Source: Ruania albidiflava DSM 18029
GTDB lineage: Bacteria > Actinomycetota > Actinomycetes > Actinomycetales > Beutenbergiaceae
Direction of reading: 5' to 3'
DNA length: 64,000 bases
NCBI RefSeq assembly: GCF_000421225.1
Contig: NZ_ATWL01000007.1
Location: forward strand, 124,001-188,000
Below are positions 20,001 to 27,095 of this stretch, one piece after another. The position numbers and the translations under genes were made by a program. How positions within the stretch are numbered: the first letter of the stretch is position 1; every line of letters starts with the position of its first letter. The notes beneath the pieces were generated by a model. That model did no database searches and was not told the DNA's origin. It saw only the letters and a list, made by a program, of their open reading frames with translations.

Positions 20001-20117
20001 AGCGTCCAGCTCGGGAACTCCGGATACACGCCGCCGCACCTCGACCCGAACTGCAGCGGAACCGTGGATCTCGAGATCAGTCCGAACGGTGGATGGGCAG
20101 ACGACACCGCTTGGTGA
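14025..20117 (+). CDS. Giant membrane-anchored Ig-like/FN3 repeat protein
   Basis: The protein has 2030 residues from the GTG at 14025, chosen because GGCAGGGG lies just upstream and the -10 lies upstream of it. One TM helix is near residues 15-32. A repetitive beta region (about 40-360) and an acidic Glu run (about 373-390) follow. About 11 Ig-like or cadherin-like domains come next (about 400-1460), recognisable by repeated VLxNDxDPDGD-type motifs. Five or six FN3-like domains end the protein (about 1464-2030). The second FN3 domain contains WSEWS (1632-1636). It corresponds to the fn3 gene of the PFNA cluster and is probably a surface-exposed scaffold or adhesin. The last 270 nt look less GC-biased than the rest. 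Confidence 0.88.
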   Translation: MRIRTRLRQHKRGVASATIMSLVLGTVVALSLNYEGVATADVDLNDGGVWVSNNSSIMVGRLNYPIGEIDATLAAQSQDVDLLQRQDVVFVRDRATNGIQRVDPAAVSVQGMIPLPADSDVQLGDGTLGVLVGETGEWRVLGLNELDVLQESSEDPQAVLGEGSAQAIADDGTAYGVNTRDGELLTFAPGQRTEPEATTMDADLLTDDTQLTAVGNDVVALSYDEQEDALTLLRPEEEPVDLTGLDIDRGTAQLQAPSADGDVVAITTSDALVLVPLDGGEPRVEQPSTPGEPAQPVQVADCVHSAWSSAGSEYIRVCGDSEAVPLPVPEGTGGELKFRTNRNFVVLNELSTGSSWMIEDTLILVDNWEDLTPPTEEEEEEEEDSEDLEERELELDREAENRDPVAQPDSFGVRPGRTVLLPVLDNDSDADGDLLTVGAFEEVAEEFGVVEPVLGGRALQIRVAAEASGTASFQYTADDGRGGTDDATVDLTVHGPEQNSPPEQQQDIEATITSGASTEVNLLDDMHDPDGDPMYVVDAVDAAGLNVVANPNGLINITDPGVQPGVHQVRVEVSDGQDTSEAVIDVEVLPQSAQPPTAVFDFETAFAGQAITIDPIANDVDPNDKPLRLANISGAEGAEISQNSDSTTFQFKAETPGDYYVTYVVADDDGLSATGLVRVNVRAAEDDEPIAVADTALLPPTGTVLVDVLENDFDPAGGVLAVQQIDVPAGQGLRVSILDHRILRISSERALAAPVTINYTVSNGTSSAEGEVLVLPMDAETQAQGPVAVADSVRVRAGDHVTIPVLANDSHPNGVPFSLDDELVEEPEEGLIFTAGDMVRFQAPDEATTLHAVYSITDENNRTSSARITINVQARADEANTPPVPRDEQTRSFAGERIRIPIQTYGIDPDGDSVQLLGTESAPSLGRIVEVGPSYIDYQAYTDSAGADEFTYAVRDRLGAMATASVTVGVIPPPATNRDPVTVNDQLSVRPGRAVTVDVLENDTDPDGDQLALDDPPFGETDGIDASVQDGNVAFTAPEEPGTYLVEYNVTDLHGGTAQGLLTVDVDPDAEPQAPVAVDDVVPANEIVDRTEVRVEVLANDYDPDGSREALEVSIPDGQDGVREVDDQVEVQLTDTRQVVTYKITDEDGLSSYAFIDVPGLTDTGPVLRPDLEPIRVEAGVTETIELNDYVISLSGDPVQLADTTSVRASNSDGSNPVVDPSTLQFTSSPDYVGPATLTFEVTDAEDINSDDILTSVLTLDIEVYSEENKPPRMRNGSLSAEVGGDAVTLDLARLAEDPDGQSTDLEYAIAEQAPGFTASLDGYILTVQADNDTATGTVTELPITVTDGESDPVSAAVELTATASNRPLISTNPDDAGEVHQGQSTTVDVLENDSNPFPGEPREITDVQVDAEQGTASIDGDSVTITPADDYVGRMTVVYTVVDVTGAPDREVQGQVTAAVLGAPEAPTIPLVEEVGNGQVALSWTAPDDNGSPITGYTVHYNGGSQSCPSTTCTISGLSNGTTYTFTAVAHNDVGDSEESPASAEATPDVRPEAPRAPSVEFGDGELTLDWNEPANEGTPITSYDVQINPAGGRSQQSVNGTQMTWTGLTNGQNYTFRVRAINDAPDPGQWSEWSAAEHPSGPPAQPAAPQTTRIDDADGGRLMVEWSAPNNNGDPISSYELRMYQDGDRVQTFTPGGGQTSREVQVENAHDYQFSLVAINRSGDSEMSPRSEEVRSFGKPGRVGNVSAEPTGVDNTAEVSHNEPSNNGQAISRYEYRLNGGSVQNLPSGGEITVPNDGTSYRVQVRACNTYCGAWSAQSSAFSTYGRPGTSTVNIDASADGQRVNFSWTIGDRDNGAALNASRYRIDGGSWHNVSGRSGSANVSGDWEENHTIDVQVRNEHGQWSDSSASKSQKADKDPTPPANPRMWITHGDERGCQSSGSTSGCVRFKLNWEDIPAADQGTYDVWISVSNGCFDRRGPYSTTIDSTDGSVQLGNSGYTPPHLDPNCSGTVDLEISPNGGWADDTAW

Positions 20118-20142
20118 CAGGCAGGCGTGACGAAAGGCACTC

Positions 20143-21153
20143 ATGACAGCAGCACCTCTGACGGGGCAGCAGGCCCCGGTGACCCCCGACCAGGCGGCCT
20201 GGTTCGCCGACACGTTCGACCGGCTGGTCGCCAACGTGTCCGCTGCAGTGCTCGGCAAGTCGCACGTGGTACGGCTGACCCTGACCTGCCTGCTGACCGG
20301 CGGTCACCTGCTGTTGGAGGACTTCCCGGGCACCGGGAAGACCTCGTTGGCTCGCGCTGTGGCCGCCACCGTGCAGGCCAGCCACTCCCGGATCCAGTTC
20401 ACGCCCGACCTGCTGCCCTCGGACGTGACCGGTGTGACGATCTACGACCAGAAGAGCCAGCAGTTCGAGTTCCACGCGGGCCCGATCTTCGCCTCCGTGG
20501 TGCTCGCAGACGAGATCAACCGTGCCTCGCCGAAGACCCAGTCGGCGCTGCTGGAGGTGATGGAGGAGGGGCGCGTCACCATCGACGGCAAACCGCACTC
20601 CGTCCCCGGCCCGTTCATCGTGCTCGCCACCCAGAACCCGGTCGAGCAGGCCGGTACCTACCGGTTGCCCGAGGCGCAGCTGGACCGGTTCCTGATGCGC
20701 ACCTCGCTCGGGTACCCGGACCAGGCCGCCACTGTGGAGATCCTCAGCGGTGCCGCGGTCCGCGACCGTACTGCGGCGCTGTCCCCGGTGATCACCGCTT
20801 CCGCCGTGGTGGACATGGCCAACCTCGCTGGCGCGGTGCACGTGGACCCCGCCGTCCTCGCCTACATCTCCAGCCTGGCCGAAGCCACCCGCGAGGCTCC
20901 CGAGATCGCCCTCGGTGTCTCCGTGCGTGGTGCTCTCTCCCTGGTCCGCTGCGCCAAGACCTGGGCGGCCGCGAACGGCCGGCACTACGTGATCCCGGAC
21001 GACGTGAAGGAGCTGGCCGAGCCCGTCCTGGCCCACCGCATGGTGCTGGACGCCGAGGCGGAGTTCGAGGGCGCGGACCCGGCCACAGTGCTCTCCCGGA
21101 TCGTCTCCGAGGTGCCGCCGCCCGCGCAGCGGGGGCAGACCCCCGGAGCATGA
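20143..21153 (+). CDS. MoxR-family AAA+ ATPase
   Basis: This 336-residue AAA+ ATPase carries Walker A FPGTGKTS, Walker B VVLADEINRASP, and the MoxR hallmarks LLEVMEEGRVTIDG, ATQNPVEQAGTY and LPEAQLDRFLMR. MoxR proteins act as chaperones that insert cofactors or remodel von Willebrand/DUF58 partners. Here the partner gene DUF58 overlaps by 4 nt (ATGA). It corresponds to the aaa-atp gene of the PFNA cluster and lies 25 nt after the Ig/FN3 gene. Confidence 0.93.
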   Translation: MTAAPLTGQQAPVTPDQAAWFADTFDRLVANVSAAVLGKSHVVRLTLTCLLTGGHLLLEDFPGTGKTSLARAVAATVQASHSRIQFTPDLLPSDVTGVTIYDQKSQQFEFHAGPIFASVVLADEINRASPKTQSALLEVMEEGRVTIDGKPHSVPGPFIVLATQNPVEQAGTYRLPEAQLDRFLMRTSLGYPDQAATVEILSGAAVRDRTAALSPVITASAVVDMANLAGAVHVDPAVLAYISSLAEATREAPEIALGVSVRGALSLVRCAKTWAAANGRHYVIPDDVKELAEPVLAHRMVLDAEAEFEGADPATVLSRIVSEVPPPAQRGQTPGA

Positions 21154-22409
21154 GCACCCCGCCTGAGACGCGCCGGCGCATCGACACCGGCCCCAGCATC
21201 GGCGACGGCCTCACCCGGGCCGTCGCCGGGCTGCGCGACCCGATCCGGCGCACCACGTCGGTGCTCACCTGGATCACGCGAGCGGCCTGGATCGTGCTCG
21301 GCCTGGGCGTCATCGCCTGGGTGGTCGGCGCACTGGGCGGCTGGGTGGAACTGGTCGTGGTCGGTGCCGGTCTGCTCGCGGTGCTCCTGGGCTGCGCGTT
21401 CTTCGCCATCGGCCGGCACCCGTACGCGGTGAACCTGCGCCTGCGCGAGGGGCGTGTGGTGGTCGGCGAGCGTGCGATGGGTGGGATCGACGTACGCAAC
21501 GTAGGCACCTCGCACGTGCTGCCCGCCCGGCTGGAGCTCCCCGTCGGCCCGGTCACCGCGAAGTTCGCCCTCCCCGGGCTGGACCCGGGAGCCGAGCACG
21601 ACGAGCTGTTCGCGATCCCCACCGAACGCCGCGGGGTGCTCCAGGTCGGCCCGGTCCGCTCCGTGCGTGGCGACCCGTTCGGGCTGATCCGCCGGGCGGT
21701 GCAGTGGACCGACCCGGAAGACCTGTACGTGCACCCGCGCACGATCCGGCTGGGTTCCTCCTCGGCCGGGTTCCTGCACGACCTGGAGGGTCAGGTCTCC
21801 CGCGAGGTGACCAACGCGGACCTGTCCTTCCATGCCCTGCGCGAGTACGTACCGGGTGATGACCGCCGGTACGTGCACTGGCGCTCCTCCGCCCGGGTGG
21901 GGGAGCTGATGGTGCGTCAGTTCGAGGAGACCCGCCGCACCCACCTGGTCACCGCCCTGTCGGTGAACGACCGCGACTACGGCGACCCAGACGAGTTCGA
22001 GCTGGCCATCTCCGCTGTGGGGTCGCTCGGCCTGCACACGCTCGGCACCGAGTCCGAGCTCACCGCCCTCACCCAGCGCCGGGAGATCGTCACCCTCGGC
22101 CCGCGCCCGTTGCTGGACGACCTCACCCGGCTGGAGAGCCGGAAGATGAGCGAAGGGGTGGTGGACCTGGCCCGGGCGGTCACCCGGGACGCGATGCGTG
22201 CCACAGTCGCGATCATCGCCTGCGGGTCCACAGTGACGCCGCACCAGATCCGTGCTGCCGGTGCCGTGCTGCCCGCCGGGGTTCGGGCGCTGGCAATCCA
22301 GTGCCGCATCGGCGCCCAGGTGCGCGCCCACCGGCTCGGCGCCGTCACCGTGCTCGAGCTGGGCAACCTCGAGGACCTGCCCCGCGGCTTCCGAAGGCTC
22401 AAGGCATGA
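21150..22409 (+). CDS. DUF58 domain membrane protein
   Basis: The 419-residue protein has two adjacent TM helices (about 46-90) followed by a soluble beta-rich region and the DUF58 domain. The DUF58 signature FHALREYVPGDDRRYVHWR is clear, followed by RVGELMVRQFEE. DUF58 proteins have a von Willebrand-A-like fold and are partners of MoxR ATPases. Molecular function is unknown. The ATG overlaps the moxR stop and the next gene begins 13 nt after its stop. Confidence 0.9.
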   Translation: MSTPPETRRRIDTGPSIGDGLTRAVAGLRDPIRRTTSVLTWITRAAWIVLGLGVIAWVVGALGGWVELVVVGAGLLAVLLGCAFFAIGRHPYAVNLRLREGRVVVGERAMGGIDVRNVGTSHVLPARLELPVGPVTAKFALPGLDPGAEHDELFAIPTERRGVLQVGPVRSVRGDPFGLIRRAVQWTDPEDLYVHPRTIRLGSSSAGFLHDLEGQVSREVTNADLSFHALREYVPGDDRRYVHWRSSARVGELMVRQFEETRRTHLVTALSVNDRDYGDPDEFELAISAVGSLGLHTLGTESELTALTQRREIVTLGPRPLLDDLTRLESRKMSEGVVDLARAVTRDAMRATVAIIACGSTVTPHQIRAAGAVLPAGVRALAIQCRIGAQVRAHRLGAVTVLELGNLEDLPRGFRRLKA

Positions 22410-22422
22410 TGCGGGGTAGCCC

Positions 22423-24693
22423 ATGAGTGCCGACGCCGCAGCACCCGCCTCTCGTCGCGAACGACGCGTGCAGGCCCGCAGCTGGCTGACCCCGCTGGCC
22501 CGGTGGGCCAGCCTGCGCAACGTGCTCAACGCCGTCGTACCGGTGCTCCTGATCGGCATGGCGATCGCACCGCTGCACGCGGTCTACCTGGACCCGGCGC
22601 TGTACGCGGCAGTGGTCGGCGGACTGGTGCTCGGCGGCGGTATCGCCGTGGCCGGCGCCGCCTACCGTCTCGGTGCCGTGACCATGATCTCGGTGACCGT
22701 GATCGTGTTCTTCCTCTTCGGGGCACTGGCGGCCCCGTCGACGGCGGTGCTCGGGGTGATCCCCACGCCCACCACGTGGCAGCTCATGGGCGTGGGCATG
22801 GTGACAGTGTGGAAGCACGTGCTGACCGTGGCTCCGCCGCTGGGCGCAGGCGGTGTCGTGCTGCTGCTGCCGTACCTGTTCACGTTCGTGGCCGCCGTGG
22901 TCGCGGTGACCATCTCGCTGCGCACCCGCCGGCTGTACAGCCTCAGCCTGGCGCTGCCTGCGGTGGTGCTGATGGCCTCGATCCTGTTCGGCACGTACCT
23001 GTCCGTGCTCGCCGGTGTGCTCGGTGTGCTGGCTGTGGTGGTCGCGGTCACCTGGGTCGCCTGGCGTGCCGACCGCCTGGAGCTGAACCGGGTGCTCGCG
23101 GTCACCATCGTGCTCGCGGTCGCTGCCCTGGGTGGGACCGGTGCTTCGGTGTTCGCCGCGCCCACCTCGCAACGTGTGGTGCTGCGTGACTACGTAGAGC
23201 CGCCGCCGGACCCGCAGGACCTGCCCAGCCCCCTGGCCGGGTTCCGGAACTATGCCGACGAGCTCGCCGACGTCGACCTGTTCACCGTGTCCGGGCTGCC
23301 GCAGGACGAGACGCTGCTGCGGCTGGCCGCGCTGGACAGCTATGACGGGCTGGTCTGGTCGGTGACCGGGGAGAACGTTCCCGGGTCGGGAGTGTTCCGG
23401 CGGATCGGGGAACGGGTCGAGGTGGAGGTCCCTGACGACGCCTACGCCGTGGACGTGCACGTCTCCGGTTATGACGACGTGTGGGTGCTGAACGCCGGCG
23501 GCACGGTCGATGTGAACTTCTCCGGGGCCGATGCCGCCGACCTGAGCGACACGTTCTACTACAACCAGGCCACCGACACCGGGCTGACCACCGCCCGCCT
23601 CAGCGAGGGAGACGGCTTCGAGCTGGTGGCCGACCCGGCCGCGCAGGTGGTCCCGGAGAACGTCACCGAGCTGGCCGTGGCCAACATCACCTTGCCCGAG
23701 CCACGAGACGTGCCCGACGCGATCGGTTCGCTGGCCGGACGGTACTCCGCAGACGCGAACTCTCCCTACGCCAAGATCGAGGCGATCGCCGAGTCGCTGA
23801 GCAGCTACGGCTTCTTCTCCCACGGTCTGGAAGGGGAGGTGCCCTCCCGTCCCGGGCACGGGTCCGCCCGGTTGCAGGAGATGCTCGACGCCGAGCAGAT
23901 CGTCGGGGACGAGGAACAGTACGCTGCGGCGATGGCGCTGATGGTGCGGGCACTGGGGTACCCCGCCCGGGTGGTGCTCGGCTTCGACGTGACCTCCGGG
24001 GGCACGGTGACGCTCACCGGTGAGGACGTGATCGCCTGGGTCGAGGTGCCGTTCGAGGGCGTCGGCTGGGTGCCGTTCTTCCCGACCCCGCCCGAGGACC
24101 AGATCCCGCAGGCGGAGGACCCTGACCCCGCAGACCGCCCCCAGCCGCAGGTGCTGCAGCCGCCGCCACCGCCGGAGGAGCCAGCTGAGGTGCCGCCGCA
24201 GGACCGTGACGACGCCGAGGTAGACAACAAGACCATCGACAAGCTCCCGTACTACAACCGGTGGGTGCTCATCGCGGGGATCGGCTCGGGTTCGTTGCTG
24301 GTCCTGCTCAGCCCGCTGTTGCTGATCCTGGCGATCAAGGGGTTGCGCCGCCGGCGCCGACGCACCCGCGGGGACACCGTCGACCGGATCACCGGCGGCT
24401 GGGACGAGGTGATCGACTCGCTGCGTGACCTCGGTGTGGCCACCCCGTCCGGGACCACCCGCAGCGAGCTCGCCACCCAGGTGGACGCCCAGGTCGACGG
24501 TGCCGATGTGCTCACCCTGGCACGCGAGGCAGACCGTGCCGTGTTCGCACCGGAGCAGCCCGCCGAGGAGCACGTGACCACCTACTGGGCGGCCATCCGA
24601 CGCGCTGCCTCCCGGGTGGCCGCGGGCATGCCGTGGCGCCGCCGGATGCGCGCGCGGATCTCCACCCGGTCGCTGCGGCGCAGGAAGCGCTGA
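22423..24693 (+). CDS. Transglutaminase-like membrane protein, predicted catalytically dead
   Basis: The 756-residue protein has about six or seven N-terminal TM helices, an extracytoplasmic region with a transglutaminase-core fold (about 430-560), a Pro-rich stretch, one TM helix (about 610-632) and a basic cytoplasmic tail. The fold is recognised from EQYAAAMALMVRALGYPARVV and GVGWVPF. All three triad positions differ from the active family: GDCEQ reads GDEEQ (Glu497), HAWVEV reads IAWVEV (Ile537) and FDPTP reads FFPTP (Phe553). It fills the tgm position of the PFNA cluster. A structural or binding role is more likely than cross-linking. Confidence 0.88.
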   Translation: MSADAAAPASRRERRVQARSWLTPLARWASLRNVLNAVVPVLLIGMAIAPLHAVYLDPALYAAVVGGLVLGGGIAVAGAAYRLGAVTMISVTVIVFFLFGALAAPSTAVLGVIPTPTTWQLMGVGMVTVWKHVLTVAPPLGAGGVVLLLPYLFTFVAAVVAVTISLRTRRLYSLSLALPAVVLMASILFGTYLSVLAGVLGVLAVVVAVTWVAWRADRLELNRVLAVTIVLAVAALGGTGASVFAAPTSQRVVLRDYVEPPPDPQDLPSPLAGFRNYADELADVDLFTVSGLPQDETLLRLAALDSYDGLVWSVTGENVPGSGVFRRIGERVEVEVPDDAYAVDVHVSGYDDVWVLNAGGTVDVNFSGADAADLSDTFYYNQATDTGLTTARLSEGDGFELVADPAAQVVPENVTELAVANITLPEPRDVPDAIGSLAGRYSADANSPYAKIEAIAESLSSYGFFSHGLEGEVPSRPGHGSARLQEMLDAEQIVGDEEQYAAAMALMVRALGYPARVVLGFDVTSGGTVTLTGEDVIAWVEVPFEGVGWVPFFPTPPEDQIPQAEDPDPADRPQPQVLQPPPPPEEPAEVPPQDRDDAEVDNKTIDKLPYYNRWVLIAGIGSGSLLVLLSPLLLILAIKGLRRRRRRTRGDTVDRITGGWDEVIDSLRDLGVATPSGTTRSELATQVDAQVDGADVLTLAREADRAVFAPEQPAEEHVTTYWAAIRRAASRVAAGMPWRRRMRARISTRSLRRRKR

Positions 24694-24745
24694 GGCCGGG
24701 CGGTAGCGAAGGGACCCCGTCCTGAGCCGAGGATGGGCAGACGAT

Positions 24746-24789
24746 GGGGAGTCCTCCCCGTCGACCCTGCGCAGGGTGCTGCCTAGGCT
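24746..24789 (+). promoter_or_regulatory. Promoter of the YbaB-like gene with GGGGAG palindrome
   Basis: A perfect palindrome GGGGAGTCCTCCCC (24746-24759) lies 24 nt before a -10-like TAGGCT (24784-24789). The -35 position holds TCGACC. The arrangement aligns without gaps with the promoter at 13944-13987, which suggests a common regulator. Confidence 0.5.
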
Positions 24790-24818
24790 CGACGAGTAAG
24801 CAAGAGTGAGGAGGGCCG

Positions 24819-25694
24819 GTGGCAGCCGAGCTGGTGGGCGCGGACGGGACGCAGCTGCTGCAGCAGCTGGAGCGCGCGAAGACCCGCGTCCAGGAGATCC
24901 GCAGGCACCTGGACCGAGCAGAGCACGCGATCGCCCGGACGATCAATGGTCAGGACGGTGAGGGTGCGGTCGAGATCGTGCTCGGTGCCGACGGGAACGT
25001 CGAGGCGGTGCACCTCGATCCCGACTGGCGGGAGCTGGTGGACGAGCAGGGGCTCCCGGCGGCGGTGACCGAGGCGCACCGCGCGGCACACGGCTCCCGC
25101 CTCGCCGACTGGTGCGGTGCACTACGGGAGAGCCTCGGGGCTCGCGGCTGGGTGCCGATGGTCCTGCGAGCGCAGACCGAAGCCCCCGATGGGCCACGGC
25201 TCCTCGGACCGGACCCGGACCTGAGCGGTATCGACCCGGACCTCTCCGACGGGCAGGTCGCCGCCGAGGTACGTGCCGCGCTGCACCGGGCCACAGGTGC
25301 AGGACCGCATGCTGCGGGCACCGAAGGGGCAGCGCCCGCTGCGGCCGACCGGGGCGCTGGTGCACCGGCCGACGCGCGGCGGCTGCGCGAGCAGGTGGTG
25401 GCGGCATTCGGCGACCTGTCGGTGGCGATCGATGCCGCACCTGCCTGGTTGGACATCACCCTCGTGGTCAGTGGCGCCCAGACGGTGCTGGGCATGCTCC
25501 GCGAGGTCACCGAACCGCTGCTGCACTCCGGAGCCGGTGCGCCCGAGAGCCAGGTACGGCTCACCGGCGGGCTGGACGTCGCCGTCCGGCGGGCACGGTC
25601 GCTGCTGGGGATCCCAGAAGGCCTGGGCGTGGCGCTAGGTGCGGTCACGGACTTCGTCACCGTCGCCGGTCCCGGGCTGGCTGGCGGTCGCTAG
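24819..25694 (+). CDS. YbaB/EbfC-like domain protein of unknown function
   Basis: The 291-residue protein starts at a GTG preceded by GTGAGGAGGG. An N-terminal coiled coil (TQLLQQLERAKTRVQEIRR, about 10-28) leads into a strand pair VEIVLGADGNVEAVHLDPDW, which resembles the YbaB/EbfC nucleoid-associated fold. An Ala/Gly-rich linker (about 155-190) joins it to a C-terminal helical domain. No membrane segment is apparent. The promoter shares its palindrome with the Ig/FN3 operon, which suggests a role in the same system. The YbaB resemblance is by eye only. Confidence 0.6.
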   Translation: MAAELVGADGTQLLQQLERAKTRVQEIRRHLDRAEHAIARTINGQDGEGAVEIVLGADGNVEAVHLDPDWRELVDEQGLPAAVTEAHRAAHGSRLADWCGALRESLGARGWVPMVLRAQTEAPDGPRLLGPDPDLSGIDPDLSDGQVAAEVRAALHRATGAGPHAAGTEGAAPAAADRGAGAPADARRLREQVVAAFGDLSVAIDAAPAWLDITLVVSGAQTVLGMLREVTEPLLHSGAGAPESQVRLTGGLDVAVRRARSLLGIPEGLGVALGAVTDFVTVAGPGLAGGR

Positions 25695-25752
25695 CAGCGG
25701 CCGACCGGTCGACAACAACCGACAACTGATGTCTTGGTGTACCCGCCTGCGT

Positions 25753-25758
25753 CTAGGG
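25753..25758 (+). promoter_or_regulatory. -10 element TAGGGT, leaderless start
   Basis: TAGGGT ends 8 nt before the ATG at 25767. No Shine-Dalgarno is visible in the gap, so the transcript is probably leaderless. Confidence 0.45.
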
Positions 25759-25766
25759 TGACATCT

Positions 25767-27083
25767 ATGGTGTGGTTCTCTCAGGAAGGCCGTTGGCTGG
25801 AGCGCGGGCAGCTCGAGCAGGCGTGTGACCAGCTGCTCACCGAGGCGAAGGAACGGCTCGGCATCGAGACCTACCGCCGGGTGCTGCTGCTGCCGCCGGA
25901 CATCACCCGGGCACACGCGGGGGTCGGCTGGATCACCGAGTACCTCTACCACCAGCTCGACCAGGCGGGTGCCGAGGTGCACGTGATCCCCACCCTGGGC
26001 CAGCACGTGCCGCACACCCCGGAGGACAACCGGTGGATGTTCGGCACCATCCCCGAGGAACGGATCCACGCCCACGACTGGAAGGACGGGGTCACCCACG
26101 TGGGCACTGTGCCGGCCGAATACGTGGCCGAACGCACGGGCGGGGCCGTGGACTGGGAGATGCCGATCGACCTGAACACCATGGTGATGAGGCAGGACTG
26201 GGACCTGATCATCAACGTGGGCCACATCGTGCCGCACGAGGTGCTCGGCTTCGCCAACCACAACAAGAACTACTTCATCGGCCTCGGCGGCAAGCGCACC
26301 CTCGGCGCTGCACACATGGCCTCGGCCGTGTACGGCATCGAGAACAACCTCGGCAACCTGCTCACCCCGGTGCGGGCGTGCTTCAACTACGCCGAGGAGC
26401 ACTTCCTGGCTGACCTGCCGGACGTGTACCTGCAGGTGGTGATGGACTACCGCGAGGACGGCACCCTCGCGCACACCGGCGTGTACGTGGGCGACGACCT
26501 GGACACCTACTACAGCGCCGCACGCGCCTCGATGGCGCAGAACATCACCGCGTTCGAGGAGCCGGTGGACAAGATCGTCGCGGTGATGCAGGCCGACGAG
26601 TTCCGCGCCACCTGGGTGGCGAACAAGGCGGTGTACCGCACCCGGATGGCGATGGCCGACGGTGGCGAGCTGGTGATCATCGCCCCAGGGGTGGAGCGGT
26701 TCGGGGAGCAGCCTGAGGTGGACGCACTGATCCGCAAGTACGGCTACCTGAGCAAGGACGAGGTGCTCAGCCGGTACGCCACCGAGGCGGACATGCAGGC
26801 GATCCCGCACGCCACCGCGCACCTGGTGCACGGCAGCCCAGAGGGCCGCTTCACCATCACCTACGCCCCCGGCGGCCTCACCCGCGAGGAGATCGAGTCT
26901 GTGGGCTATGAGTACCTGGACCTGGACGAGGCGCTGCGGCGGTACGATCCAGAGCAGCTCGACGACGGCTGGAACACGCTGCCCGACGGCGAACGCATCT
27001 ACTTCATCTCCACCCCGTCTGCAGGTCTGTGGTCCACCCGGGCCCGGCTCGAGGCCCGCGCCGGGCACGAACAGCACCACTGA
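25767..27083 (+). CDS. LarA-like (DUF2088) hydroxyacid racemase/epimerase homologue
   Basis: The 438-residue protein resembles the lactate racemase LarA superfamily. Visible landmarks are PPDITRAHAG (the Asp/Arg pair), TLGQHVPHT, a GHIVPHE histidine, and GGKRTLGAAH, which holds the Lys and His expected near the nickel-pincer nucleotide. LarA homologues racemise or epimerise various alpha-hydroxy acids, so the substrate cannot be named. No larB, larC or larE cofactor genes are in the window. The ATG at 25767 is preferred over a longer frame because the -10 lies directly upstream. An FHA gene follows after 12 nt. Confidence 0.75.
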   Translation: MVWFSQEGRWLERGQLEQACDQLLTEAKERLGIETYRRVLLLPPDITRAHAGVGWITEYLYHQLDQAGAEVHVIPTLGQHVPHTPEDNRWMFGTIPEERIHAHDWKDGVTHVGTVPAEYVAERTGGAVDWEMPIDLNTMVMRQDWDLIINVGHIVPHEVLGFANHNKNYFIGLGGKRTLGAAHMASAVYGIENNLGNLLTPVRACFNYAEEHFLADLPDVYLQVVMDYREDGTLAHTGVYVGDDLDTYYSAARASMAQNITAFEEPVDKIVAVMQADEFRATWVANKAVYRTRMAMADGGELVIIAPGVERFGEQPEVDALIRKYGYLSKDEVLSRYATEADMQAIPHATAHLVHGSPEGRFTITYAPGGLTREEIESVGYEYLDLDEALRRYDPEQLDDGWNTLPDGERIYFISTPSAGLWSTRARLEARAGHEQHH

Positions 27084-27095
27084 CCAGGAGCCAGG

